The position numbers and the translations under genes were made by a program. From Conidiobolus incongruus B7586 (lineage: Eukaryota; Entomophthoromycota; Entomophthoromycetes; Entomophthorales; Conidiobolaceae), in contig JNEM01013958.1 in NCBI GenBank assembly GCA_000697335.1, forward strand, positions 1 through 40,757: DNA of 40,757 bases, given 5' to 3'. Positions 24,337 through 33,946 of this stretch are shown here, piece by piece; the stretch's first letter is position 1, and every line of letters starts with the position of its first letter. The notes beneath the pieces were generated by a model that saw only the letters and a program-made list of their open reading frames with translations, did no database searches and had not been told where the DNA came from.

Positions 24337-27300
24337 ATGAAAAAGATGTCAAGTAAAGGCAAACAAATCCATTTTTTATTCAAACCTTTTGCAAGATTAT
24401 TTCCAAGAAAAAAAATCAAAGGCACAATAGATCCAGCATCAACCCCAAATGAAGGATTGGAAATCGATTATCATACTCTATCTATACCCAAGCTGTGCTT
24501 CAGATTCGCTACATCGGATTCCGAAGGCCTTTCTCAGAGCTTAGCGAGTGAAAGATTATTCAAACACGGTCAGAATGTCATCAATCCACCCAAGTCAATA
24601 TTTTTGAAAAAACTCTTGCAAGCTTTGTTTGGAGGATTTTCAGCTGTATTGTGGATTGCTTCCATCTTGTCTATTCTTGCTTATAAACCTCTTGGTGGGG
24701 ATAATCCGGATAGCTCCAATCTAGCATTAGCACTTCTATTAATTTTGGTGGTATGTCTACATATTTCGTTTCATATCTATCAGCATTTTAGCTCTCATAA
24801 GGTCATGAATTCCATAAGTAATATGATTCCGAATAAAGTATTAGTCACTAGGGATGGTATTCATCATTCGATTTCTACCACGGAATTGGTCAAGGGCGAT
24901 TTAGTCGATTTGAAATTGGGTATGAAAGTACCGGCAGATATTCGTGTTATAGAAGGGAAGGACTTGAAAATTGACCGTTCTATGCTTACGGGCGAGAATG
25001 ACCCAGTGAAAACTGTTCCTGAATGCACAGACGAGGATTATTTGGTGAGTCGAAACATTGCTTTAATGGGCACCCTAGTGACAAATGGCGAAGGTAAGGG
25101 TATTGTGATTAATATTGGAGATGATACAGTCATGGGAAAGATTGCTAAAATGTCATGCAAATCTATTAATAAAGAGATTTTGCTGGTGAAGGAAATTGGC
25201 TTTTTTGTCAAAATCATTGCCACATTGGCACTTACCACAGGTTTATTTGTACTCATTGTATGGGTATCTTGGCTAAAAGTTAAATACCCCTCATTTTTAA
25301 GTTTATCCGATATTCTCGTCAATGTCATCGGTGTACTAGTGGCATTCTTACCCGTTGGATTACCCATAGCAGTCACTTTGACATTAACCATTATTGCAAG
25401 GAAAATGTCAGACGAAAAGATAGTGGTGAAGAATTTGAATATTGTAGAAGCTTTGGGCTCTATTCACATGATTGCAACGGACAAGACGGGGACTTTGACT
25501 AAGAATCGAATGACAGTGATGTCGGTAGTACTGGATAAGAGCTACAAATTAAAAGATTGTTACGAATTGCATGATCAATATCATCCTGTATTTACGGAAC
25601 TCGTAGCCATATCATCACTTTGCAATGCTGCAACGTTCGAAAATGACCATTTGAAACTACCCATTAATCAAAGAACAGTGTACGGAAGTGCCACTGATTC
25701 CGGACTCTTGAGATTTTCAGAGAGATTTAAACCTAATAAGGAATTTCAACAAGAATATACAATGATATTAGAGATTCCTTTCAATTCTAAGAACAAATGG
25801 ATGGTTAGAATCCTTCAACCTAAATCCGAAGCCAACGTATTTAATACCAAGCAACGCATTATGATGATCAAGGGAGCCCCTGATGTTGTTTTGCCGTGTT
25901 GTCAATTTTATTTGGACGAAGATGGCGTGCAAAAACCTTTAGATCTTGCTAAAAAGAAATTCTTTAAGAAGGAGCGCGAGTATTGGAGTAAGCAAGGTCA
26001 TCGCATGTTGCTGTTGGCTAGGGCTATATTACCCGACGATCAAGATCTTTCGCATTTTACAATTGATATAGACAACCCAATTCCTAATTTGTGCTTAATT
26101 GGTCTGTGCGGTTTAATTGATCCTCCTCGGGATGGTATTCAGGATACTTTGAAACAGTTTCGATCAGCTGGCATTAAGGTTATGATGTTGACGGGTGATT
26201 TTTCTCTGACTGCAACAGCCATTGCAAAACAGGTAGGAATTATCAGCAATCCAGAAGTTGATACTATTGCGAATATTCTAGCAAAAACCAGGGAGGAAAT
26301 TATTGAGGTATGTGTGCATAATGAGAAATCTCAATCTAGTCCTGCTCGATCCCTATTAATCAACGGTCCTGAAATTGAAGGTTTACATGAGCTTGAATGG
26401 GATAGAATTTGCCAATATGACGAAATAGTCTTTTCCAGAGCTACTCCAGAACATAAATTAGCCGTTGTTCAACAATTTCAGAAGCGTAAATTCAGAATTG
26501 CAGTAACTGGAGACGGTGTAAATGATGCCCCAGCGCTCAGATCTGCAAATGTTGGGATCGCAATGGGAGGAGGCTCTTCTGTAGCGATGGAAGCTGCTCA
26601 CATGATCCTGGTTGAAGATAATTTTTATTCATTGCTAGAAGCCATCCGCTATGGTAGATTAACTTTTAATAATTTGAAAAAGGTGATTCTATATCTACTA
26701 CCAGCTGGCAGCTTCTCAGAAACAATTCCAATTTTAATGAATGTTTTAGTCGGAGTTCCATTACCTTTGAGTGCATTCTTAATGATTATCATTTGTGTTG
26801 TAACTGATGTGTTTAGTGCACTCGCTCTCATGCACGAAAAGCCCGAAACCGATCTCATGTCCAAATCCCCAAGGAATGCCAAACAAGATCGATTAGCCGA
26901 CGAAAAACTATTACTTCAAGCGTATTTATTCATAGGAATCCAAGAAGCATTCTTTGCTCACGCTATGTATTTCTGTTACATGCACACAGAGAAATTGGAG
27001 CTATCAGATTTATTTCTAGTATTTGACAAGTGGTCAGATGGCTATCAAGGCATGACGCAAGATCAGTTAGACTATGTAAAAAGTAAAGGTCAAACTATCT
27101 ACTTTGTGACTTTGGTGATTATGCAATGTTTGGGGAACCTTTTTGCCACTCGAACAAGACATGTTTCCATCCTAAGTTTCAATCCATTCGCTCCAAAAAG
27201 TTTCAATCCTCACTTAATCATTGCAATCATTGCATCCATATCTATGGCTATCACTGTAGTGTATGTACCATGGTTCAACAAGCTATTTAATACCAAACCC

Positions 27301-27423
27301 ATTGAATTGAGATACTGGCTCATTCCTATTATCTTCGCAATGATTATTTTAATCAGCGAAGAAATTCGAAAATTGATAGTCAGAAAGTATCCCAACTCTA
27401 AGTTAGCCAAATTATCTTGGTAA
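24337..27423 (+). CDS. type IIC-like P-type cation-transporting ATPase (Na+/K+-ATPase alpha-like), copy 1, intronless
   Basis: This is a 1028-residue P-type ATPase that starts MKKMSSKGK; a second Met lies three residues on. The N-terminal cation-ATPase domain (DYHTLSIPKLCFRF) is followed by the first membrane hairpin (LFGGFSAVLWIASILSILAY), the actuator domain, the phosphorylation motif DKTGTLT (Asp382), KGAP (512, ATP-binding Lys), TGD (619-621), and the hinge GDGVNDAPAL (725). Ten membrane segments are expected. It resembles Na+/K+-ATPase alpha subunits more than fungal Pma1. Differences are notable: the actuator loop reads TGEN (218-221) instead of TGES; the M4 motif reads PVGLP (339) instead of PEGL; and M6 reads CVVTD where Na+/K+-ATPase has DLGTD. 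The transported ion therefore cannot be assigned. There are no introns and no in-frame stops. It ends AKLSW-TAA, like its paralogue at 36649. Confidence 0.95.
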   Translation: MKKMSSKGKQIHFLFKPFARLFPRKKIKGTIDPASTPNEGLEIDYHTLSIPKLCFRFATSDSEGLSQSLASERLFKHGQNVINPPKSIFLKKLLQALFGGFSAVLWIASILSILAYKPLGGDNPDSSNLALALLLILVVCLHISFHIYQHFSSHKVMNSISNMIPNKVLVTRDGIHHSISTTELVKGDLVDLKLGMKVPADIRVIEGKDLKIDRSMLTGENDPVKTVPECTDEDYLVSRNIALMGTLVTNGEGKGIVINIGDDTVMGKIAKMSCKSINKEILLVKEIGFFVKIIATLALTTGLFVLIVWVSWLKVKYPSFLSLSDILVNVIGVLVAFLPVGLPIAVTLTLTIIARKMSDEKIVVKNLNIVEALGSIHMIATDKTGTLTKNRMTVMSVVLDKSYKLKDCYELHDQYHPVFTELVAISSLCNAATFENDHLKLPINQRTVYGSATDSGLLRFSERFKPNKEFQQEYTMILEIPFNSKNKWMVRILQPKSEANVFNTKQRIMMIKGAPDVVLPCCQFYLDEDGVQKPLDLAKKKFFKKEREYWSKQGHRMLLLARAILPDDQDLSHFTIDIDNPIPNLCLIGLCGLIDPPRDGIQDTLKQFRSAGIKVMMLTGDFSLTATAIAKQVGIISNPEVDTIANILAKTREEIIEVCVHNEKSQSSPARSLLINGPEIEGLHELEWDRICQYDEIVFSRATPEHKLAVVQQFQKRKFRIAVTGDGVNDAPALRSANVGIAMGGGSSVAMEAAHMILVEDNFYSLLEAIRYGRLTFNNLKKVILYLLPAGSFSETIPILMNVLVGVPLPLSAFLMIIICVVTDVFSALALMHEKPETDLMSKSPRNAKQDRLADEKLLLQAYLFIGIQEAFFAHAMYFCYMHTEKLELSDLFLVFDKWSDGYQGMTQDQLDYVKSKGQTIYFVTLVIMQCLGNLFATRTRHVSILSFNPFAPKSFNPHLIIAIIASISMAITVVYVPWFNKLFNTKPIELRYWLIPIIFAMIILISEEIRKLIVRKYPNSKLAKLSW

Positions 27424-28539
27424 TATCTATTTTTATCCTTATTGCAAAGTTTGATAATAAATTATGTTTTTTTGGAATTGAAATATTATTGAATATTTAA
27501 TATTCTAAATTATGTAATAACTTGATGCTGATGATATTTTGAATTAACCATTTTAAAAATTGAATTCCCATCAATATTATATATTCATTCATCTGCATTT
27601 TATTTGCATAACATCCTATTATTTATCTAATATCAATTCTCTGTTATTATCATGATTCATTTATAATTCCAGCATTTTGGCTGTGTTTATAGTTGAATAA
27701 TTATTAGTTAATATAATTTATTTATTTCGTGGATTATTTAAAAAAATTTAGTCAATTGTTTAATATTAATATAACTCAGTCGTTATAAATATCACTTTAT
27801 ACAATCATAGCAGTTAAAGAATTTTGAAATTAGCTTGAAATTAATCAAATAATGAATATATTCTATTTATTCTTGTTATTAATTAATTGGGTATTACATT
27901 TTATGAAATTATACAACTGAATAATCAATAAAATTTATGGATTTTAGTCTATTCAATCGCTCTATTATCTGCCCAATAATATATAATAATTAAATTTTTT
28001 ATAAATCATTGAACATATCTCTAGAATTCAATATTAGGCGAATATGATAAATAAATTAATTTTTGATAAATTTGATCATCAGTATACATTTGTTAACACT
28101 ATTAAATAAATTGATAAATGTAAATTATTTAACTGCCTAAAAATGCTGAAAATAAGATTAAATGATTCACGTGATCATAGATCTAAATATACAGAATATT
28201 TATTGATTTTATTACCGAATATATTGAAACTTAGAACTCAGAGAATATAGTATTAATAATATTATCACAATCAAATGATTAAAATATAAGATATAACTAT
28301 TTCTAAATAACTTTTAGCGAATATCTTACTTGATAAATGGCTCCAAATCCCAATTTAAACCCTTTTTAATGAAGATCAAACCATTTATCACTTCATTAAT
28401 AATTACCCAAGATCCCATAAATCCTGCACACTCGCATTTATATAAAAACATAATGAATTCTATTGGATAAAATATTATTAGATACCATTTGATCCTTGTA
28501 ATTTTATAGTTTTGATTTTATTAATTTGCCTTCGTGTCA
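27424..28539. other. intergenic spacer
   Basis: AT-rich spacer between ATPase 1 and the SERF gene. Apart from the candidate TATA box near 28440 I see nothing in it. Confidence 0.5.
28439..28448 (+). promoter_or_regulatory. candidate TATA box of the SERF gene
   Basis: TATATAAAAA lies about 100 bases before the ATG, preceded by a locally C-rich stretch (CCTGCACACTCGC). Confidence 0.35.
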
Positions 28540-28909
28540 ATGACTCGTAAGCTAACAATAATATATAGTATTTTTTACAGATAATCCAACATATTGGTTA
28601 GGTGGTAATCAAAGAGAAAAAGATAGAGAAAGAGCTGCCAAGAGAGCTGCTGCTGCCCCTAAGAAAAACCCTAAAAATGGTAAAAATGATGGTCAATGCT
28701 TAAAGAATAAGATGGAAAAGTAAGTTTTTATTCTACAAGATTGTACTATATATTAATTTTTAATTCATTTAGTGATGCTGCTATTATGAGAGCTAAACAA
28801 CAAGTAAGTCTTATTTTTATTTTTATTCTTAAAAAATTATCTAACTTTAATTTTATAGAAAGCTATGGAAAAAGCTGCCGCTTTGGCTGCGGGGGGTGAT
28901 AAAAAATGA
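28540..28909 (+). CDS. SERF: SERF/4F5-family small basic protein, 4 exons
   Basis: This gene encodes a 68-residue basic protein of the SERF (4F5) family. Relatives (SERF1/2, MOAG-4) modify amyloid aggregation and bind nucleic acid. Exons are 28540-28546, 28602-28719, 28773-28803 and 28859-28909. The first exon is only 7 nt (ATGACTC). Joined to the exon after TTGGTTAG, it regenerates the family's N-terminal signature MTRGNQRE, which decides both start and acceptor. The rest is Lys/Ala/Arg-rich (KDRERAAKRAAAAPKK, MRAKQQKAMEKAAALAAGG) and predicted helical and disordered. Introns are GTAAG...AG, 49-55 nt or so. It ends in TGA, so TGA acts as a stop here. An acceptor at the upstream ACAG would insert HNPTYWL before GGNQRE and is less likely. 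Confidence 0.88.
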
Positions 28910-30699
28910 CCCAAATTTTTATTTTTCTACTTCGCTCTCTCCTTTCTTCTCTATAAATATATTCTTTTTCTTAATAACTATTCTAATCATATTTTATTTT
29001 TGTTATAGTTGTAAATCGTAATTTAATGGTAATTGAATTAATTGATGTATCTATAGCATAAAATTTAATGAAATTCCTCCAAATTCATTTCAATATAACT
29101 ATATTTAGCTCGATTATTGTATTTAATCATTTATATTATATTATATTATATTATTCAGTACTACACTAATCAAATCATCATAATATGTGTTTAATATAAT
29201 ATGTATTTAATATAATATGAATTTATATTGCAAAAAATTTCAAATAAAAATATTTAAAAATTACCAATTAAGTATAATTCCTTTTTTCACTTTAATAATA
29301 AACTAATTTAAACAATAATACTATTACACATTTCAAATGCTTGATTCAATTTAAATATTTAGTGAATATATTTTTATTTATAGAATAATACTTGAATGTT
29401 TTTGGAAGTTTTAAGGATATTTTTAAATATCAAACACAAAGATATACACATCAAAAGATACAGAAAATTTTAATTTTTTATTGAAAATAAGCTGAATCGT
29501 ATTAGAGAATTGATCAATCATTTACTATTAAAAAATTTACAATAATTAATCTAGATATAAGGTCGACAATATTGGGACAAAATATATGTTACTTCTTCCA
29601 CTGTTAACGTTCAAATCAAAATATTAAAGAGTTATTGTTACATAAAAATAACTTCACTAAATAAATATTTTGATAAATTTTATTAAATATTTAGCTCATT
29701 GATTTATTAGCAATTTGAATGAGTATCAGTTTTTTTTTAAAATGAATATTATTTGAAATGCCACTTGATATAAATATATCTTTGATATATTTCAATTTTT
29801 CTAAATAATTGTAAAATTTGCTAAAAATTAAATTGAATATAATGAAAAGATATTAAGATTGAGTTTAAAATAATATGATTACTATTTATTACCTATTATT
29901 TTACTATTTAATTAAATCAAAGATAAACTATTTATATTTAATATTAAAAATTTGCGGTTTTTGTTTTAGTTTTGTTGAATATACATTATTGTAAATTCTT
30001 TAAGGCAATTATTAATATTAATTCCAATAATTTTGAATAGTTCTTAGTATTATTGATTTATTTATATATTCATGGCATTAGTTTTATTAGTCAAATCATA
30101 ATTATTTTGTAGTGATAAATACTATAGATTGCAATATTTGTTTGATTTTAAAGTGCATAGTCATATATCGATATTATATGTATATACAATTTATAATATA
30201 AGATCATTGTTTTAATAATAAAAACTTAAATTTATTTGATTTATTGTAAACTTCAAAAGTTTTTAAAAACAGTCTCACAAATTGTTATTGTTCTAAACAA
30301 TTGGACCAATCATTGAGCTAGTGTAATCTATTTTTTGCCTTATTTTGGATACTCAATTTGATTTAGTTGTGAAATGAAACAGAAATTTAAGGGAATATTA
30401 ATTGAATCTCTATTTTAATTCATAAAATTGAAATTTAAGGCCAAACTTGATAGAGATGTATTACTATCCCTAATATTTGTTTATTAAGGCTCCTGGCCTA
30501 TAAAGTTATCAAGCAATGTTATTGGTTAAAGTAATACTAAATCACTATTTTTGAAAGTGATGAATTTCATATTAAAAATATTTTGAAATACCGTTATTTC
30601 GAATATAAAAGGGAGAGAGATGGCTTAATCTAAAGAGTTGGAATATTAATACTAATTTAATTATATTTGGTTTTTACCAACTTTATTATTTTTTTTGAG
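28910..30699. other. intergenic spacer
   Basis: About 1.8 kb of AT-rich DNA, including a short tandem pattern TTTATATTATAT and repeated ATGTNTTTAATATAAT units near 29130-29230. No gene seen. Confidence 0.45.
30604..30611 (+). promoter_or_regulatory. candidate TATA box
   Basis: TATAAAAG followed by GGGAGAGAGATGG lies 96 bases before the ATG at 30700. It stands out from the surrounding AT DNA. Confidence 0.45.
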
Positions 30700-31275
30700 A
30701 TGATAGTCAGTGAATCAATAGTTGGTTTAGTACTCTTGCCACTGGTTCAAGGTTATGTCCTTGAACGAAGATCGACAACCACAACTTCATCATATCCTGT
30801 GAGCACTTCAAGCAATTGGGGTGTTACCATGCAAACTGTGAATATGAATTCGGGAAGTTCAAGCTACGACAGCTCGAAATATATATCAACCAACTCCAAT
30901 TTCGGCAATAGTCGGACCACTTATGGTTCAACGTCTCAAGGAACTACAACTACCGCCGGTGGATTTAACTCTAATCAAGTAACTACTAATCAATTTTCTG
31001 GCACTACAGGTTTCAATAGTCCCCAAACCTATACTTCTGGACAGATGAGTGTCAATGGTGGTTCAGTAACCAACCAAAGTGGTACTGGAAATTATGGATC
31101 AACTGTAACAAGTTACTCGCAAACTACTGGCTTGGCTGGCTCTAATTATGCAAACCAACAAGTTGCTCAGGGAGGTGCATCTAACATGTATACTCAATCC
31201 CAATCTTACACAGGCATTCAGGGAGCCTCTTGGGGTGATGTTCCATCCAATTATTTCACCTACCCTTTCCCTTAA
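30700..31275 (+). CDS. secreted Ser/Thr/Gly/Asn/Gln-rich low-complexity protein
   Basis: This is an intronless 191-residue protein if it begins at the ATG at 30700; an in-frame open stretch upstream lacks an ATG. The N-terminus MIVSESIVGLVLLPLVQG-YV looks like a signal peptide with cleavage near residue 18. A dibasic ERR follows, then about 160 residues very rich in Ser, Thr, Gly, Asn, Gln and Tyr (for example TTTTSSYPVSTSSNWGV, SQSYTGIQGASWGDV), ending in YFTYPFP. There is no hydrophobic C-terminal tail, so a GPI anchor is unlikely. GC content is far above the flanks. The composition suggests a cell-wall, adhesive or amyloid-prone extracellular protein. That is inference, and I recognise no family. 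Confidence 0.65.
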   Translation: MIVSESIVGLVLLPLVQGYVLERRSTTTTSSYPVSTSSNWGVTMQTVNMNSGSSSYDSSKYISTNSNFGNSRTTYGSTSQGTTTTAGGFNSNQVTTNQFSGTTGFNSPQTYTSGQMSVNGGSVTNQSGTGNYGSTVTSYSQTTGLAGSNYANQQVAQGGASNMYTQSQSYTGIQGASWGDVPSNYFTYPFP

Positions 31276-32313
31276 ACGAAAGATACCTTTTTCTTTTAAT
31301 TATTAACTGACATTTAACATGAATGGTATTTATTATACAATAAACGATTAAGATCATATATAAATTAAAATAATATCACCTTTATAAGTATACCAACTAT
31401 ATTAATTTATAATATTTGAACTTTAATTTCTATTAACTAGTGAATATATCTCTCACTTTAGATATCTTTAAGTGAAACTGACCAAATTATTTAAATTTCA
31501 ATATTCTGGTAAGCATATTTTAACATCAGCCAATATCAATAATTTTTATTGAATTTACTTTCTGGATGAAAAGTTTGATAACAAGTCCTTCAATATTATA
31601 AAACAGTATTTCAATGTATAATGTTTATGATTTTTCACAAAATCCAAAGTTAGCTATTAATAGATCAACTAAAATAAAGCTGATATAGATCTGTTATAAT
31701 CGTAGCTTTTTCAAATATTCTAATTGTATGATTGGTTCAAATAATTATATAAAAATATTTTTTTTATTTATTTAGCTGTTTTATATTTTAAATAGTATTT
31801 ATAAGAATCTAGAATGGGTTTTGAATTGTCAAAATATTGAAGCCTCAATATGAAAATATTTCTTGAATTTTATACATAAATAATTTGTGAATATTACTCT
31901 GTACATTGATTGAAATCTAAAATTAATAATTTTTAAATATATTTAGATACAAATACCATTTATAGAATTATTTTACATTATAATTCTGAATAATTTTAAT
32001 CTTGTAATAATATAGCTTTACAATCCATATATTTCAACTTTAAACATTACTAAAGGAATAAATACATAATTAAAATTTAAGGTAAAAAATATTAAAAATC
32101 AATATATCAAAAAATTCACAAAAGGTGATAAAATGACATTTAGAATCAAAGTTATAATAATAGTAGATAAATACTTTAAAACAATATATTATTATTATTA
32201 TGATTTATAGGCCGGAGAGAAATATTAATGATATTGATTAAAGAATTAAGAAATTTATTAATATTTATAAATAGTATTATAATAATTTTGAATTTATATT
32301 AAAAATGTTTGGA
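31276..32313. other. intergenic spacer
   Basis: AT-rich DNA without recognisable genes. Confidence 0.5.
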
Positions 32314-32385
32314 TAAAAGCTTGAGGTTTAGATCCTCCGGCCTCGGGATTATGAGCCCCACGCACTTCCTCTGTGTTACGCTACT
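32314..32385 (-). tRNA. initiator-Met-like tRNA (CAT anticodon), probably degenerate
   Basis: On the minus strand the 72-nt sequence reads AGTAGCG at its 5' end, an ACAC/GTGC D stem with loop AGAGGAA, an anticodon arm TGGGG-CTCATAA-TCCCG (anticodon CAT), and a T arm GGAGG-ATCTAAA-CCTCA. The ATCTAAA loop and the overall pattern are those of eukaryotic initiator tRNA-Met. The acceptor stem (AGTAGCG with AGCTTTT) has two mismatches and the T stem one, so it may be a pseudogene or a tRNA-derived repeat. A T5 run follows about ten bases downstream and could terminate Pol III. Confidence 0.6.
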
Positions 32386-33315
32386 TTAATTATAAACTTT
32401 ACAACAGGCATTCAAAATTGAATATTTTTTAATTAATATTTTTTATCAATTCACATTCATTCTTTAATATTATTATAATTCAATAAATTTTTTATTAATA
32501 AATTAAAAATTTATTAATGTAAAATTTGATTTGTGACAACCTTAATTGTGGTAGGAAATAAACTTTTAGAGCTTAAACAGGAAATCACCAGTGGTAAATG
32601 ATAAATTACCACAGAGTTAGAAATTAATGAGATTCACCAAATGATGTGAAAATGGTTTACTGTAAATTGGGCTCTTTGAGTAAAATAAATATCTCACGCT
32701 TGACACAACTCAATACTTTTGTGGGGTTATGAGAAAAACTTAGAGACTGGATAACTTTGAAATGAAGATAAAAAAGATGTGTTTATTAGTTTGTTTCATG
32801 ATAATTCTATATTAGCTTTTATTGTTGATTTTTATGGATAGGAATGACTCAATGACAGAAAAGAACATAACCACCTAGTTCAGGAAATGAGTGTTTTCCA
32901 ATGTGACCTCAATTCATTGTGGTAATCACAGTTAATTGAGTGATTGACAAGATTATTTCCCATCATTTGTAATATTAATTGTTTATTTATAGTTATTATA
33001 TATATACTTTTTTAACAATTATTCAATAATATTCTATATTTGAATATTATAACTATGAATAGTAATATAAGAATTAATATTATGAAATAACTCAAGAAGA
33101 TTGGATTGTAAAATAAGATAAAGTGAAAATATATTTACTTAAAAAAACAATGATAAAAAATTCTTGTTCATTAGTTAAGAAATGTGATAGAAATATTATT
33201 TATATAAAGGACAAATTGAAGTTATTTTAGACAAATATATAAAATATTTCGATCAATATATAGTTGATAATTTAATTACAATGAATGAATATTATTGAAC
33301 TTTAATCAATTTTAA
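32386..33315. other. intergenic DNA, moderately GC-richer at 32530-32960
   Basis: No open frame is convincing. A perfect 7-bp hairpin with an 8-base loop lies at 32591-32612 (GTGGTAA/TTACCAC), and related GTGGTAA words recur near 32550 and 32920. I cannot name what it is. Confidence 0.4.
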
Positions 33316-33399
33316 CCGACTATAGCTCAGTTGGTAGAGCGGGAGACTGTAGTTTAAGCTGTAATCTCTAGGTCACTGGTTCAATTCCGGTTGGTCGGA
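33316..33399 (+). tRNA. tRNA-Tyr(GTA): tRNA-Tyr (GTA) with 11-nt intron
   Basis: All arms pair: acceptor CCGACTA/TGGTCGG, D arm GCTC-AGTTGGTA-GAGC, anticodon stem GGAGA/TCTCT, T arm ACTGG-TTCAATT-CCGGT, discriminator A. The anticodon GTA is followed, one base 3', by an intron of about 11 nt, the usual place for eukaryotic nuclear tRNA-Tyr introns. A T7 run about ten bases downstream is a good Pol III terminator. Confidence 0.95.
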
Positions 33400-33408
33400 T
33401 ATAAACAA

Positions 33409-33416
33409 CATTTTTT
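33409..33416 (+). terminator. Pol III terminator of tRNA-Tyr
   Basis: A T-run follows the tRNA 3' end by about ten bases, matching the usual oligo-T terminator. Confidence 0.7.
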
Positions 33417-33447
33417 TATATAATTTTTAATTGAATCCTATTTGTTA

Positions 33448-33642
33448 TTATACTGTAACGAGATTAGCTAGGGGTATCAATGCCAGCTCTAATATTTCGC
33501 CATGATGGTCGGAGATATAAGTGACTATGTGATCTACAACTCTAGGGGCCATGAGGACCAGTTGGGTCGCAATGGCCATCCGATTGGGTTCATCATATGG
33601 GATTAACTGTAAATTGGGGAGATTAGAACGAATGAGAGACAT
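33448..33642 (-). CDS. small hypothetical protein, 64 residues
   Basis: I do not recognise it. The frame MSLIRSNLPNLQLIPYDEP... has balanced, non-AT-driven composition (ISDHHGEILELALIPLANL) in a local GC-rich block, which supports coding. It runs from ATG to TAA with no introns. It lies just downstream of tRNA-Tyr on the opposite strand, and its 5' end faces another candidate small gene about 95 bases away. It could instead be a single exon of a longer protein. Confidence 0.45.
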   Translation of the reverse strand: MSLIRSNLPNLQLIPYDEPNRMAIATQLVLMAPRVVDHIVTYISDHHGEILELALIPLANLVTV

Positions 33643-33734
33643 ATTATAAAATTATGTAATAGTGAGTAAAGCTAAATAAGAAAAGAAATTGTAGCAGAAT
33701 AGATTTTATTATTCAGATAAGTGAGTAGTATGGT

Positions 33735-33946
33735 ATGACTAGTGATAAATTGGTGGGTGATTTAAGTAACACCAAGGCAGAGGGGTTACGTTTGGAAGTG
33801 TTAGATATGGGAGAGGATGGTTGGTATTAGAGTTGTGAATTTTGAATATGAACCAAAATCAAGCTTTCATGATAGAAGCTACTGGTATATTTAAAGGTAT
33901 TTTAAGAGTTTGCAGGGATGTGGCTGTGCAATGTGTGTCCTTGTGA
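33735..33946 (+). CDS. possible two-exon micro-gene, unknown
   Basis: A 31-codon open stretch (MTSDKLVGDLSNTKAEGL... ending LDMGEDGWY) is followed in another frame by ATGIFKGILRVCRDVAVQ...CVSL. A GTTGGT...GATAG intron of about 56 nt (33818-33873) would join them in frame into roughly 51 residues. The composition looks coding and the block is GC-richer than its flanks. No family is recognised, so the model is tentative. It is head-to-head with the 33448-33642 frame. Confidence 0.3.
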
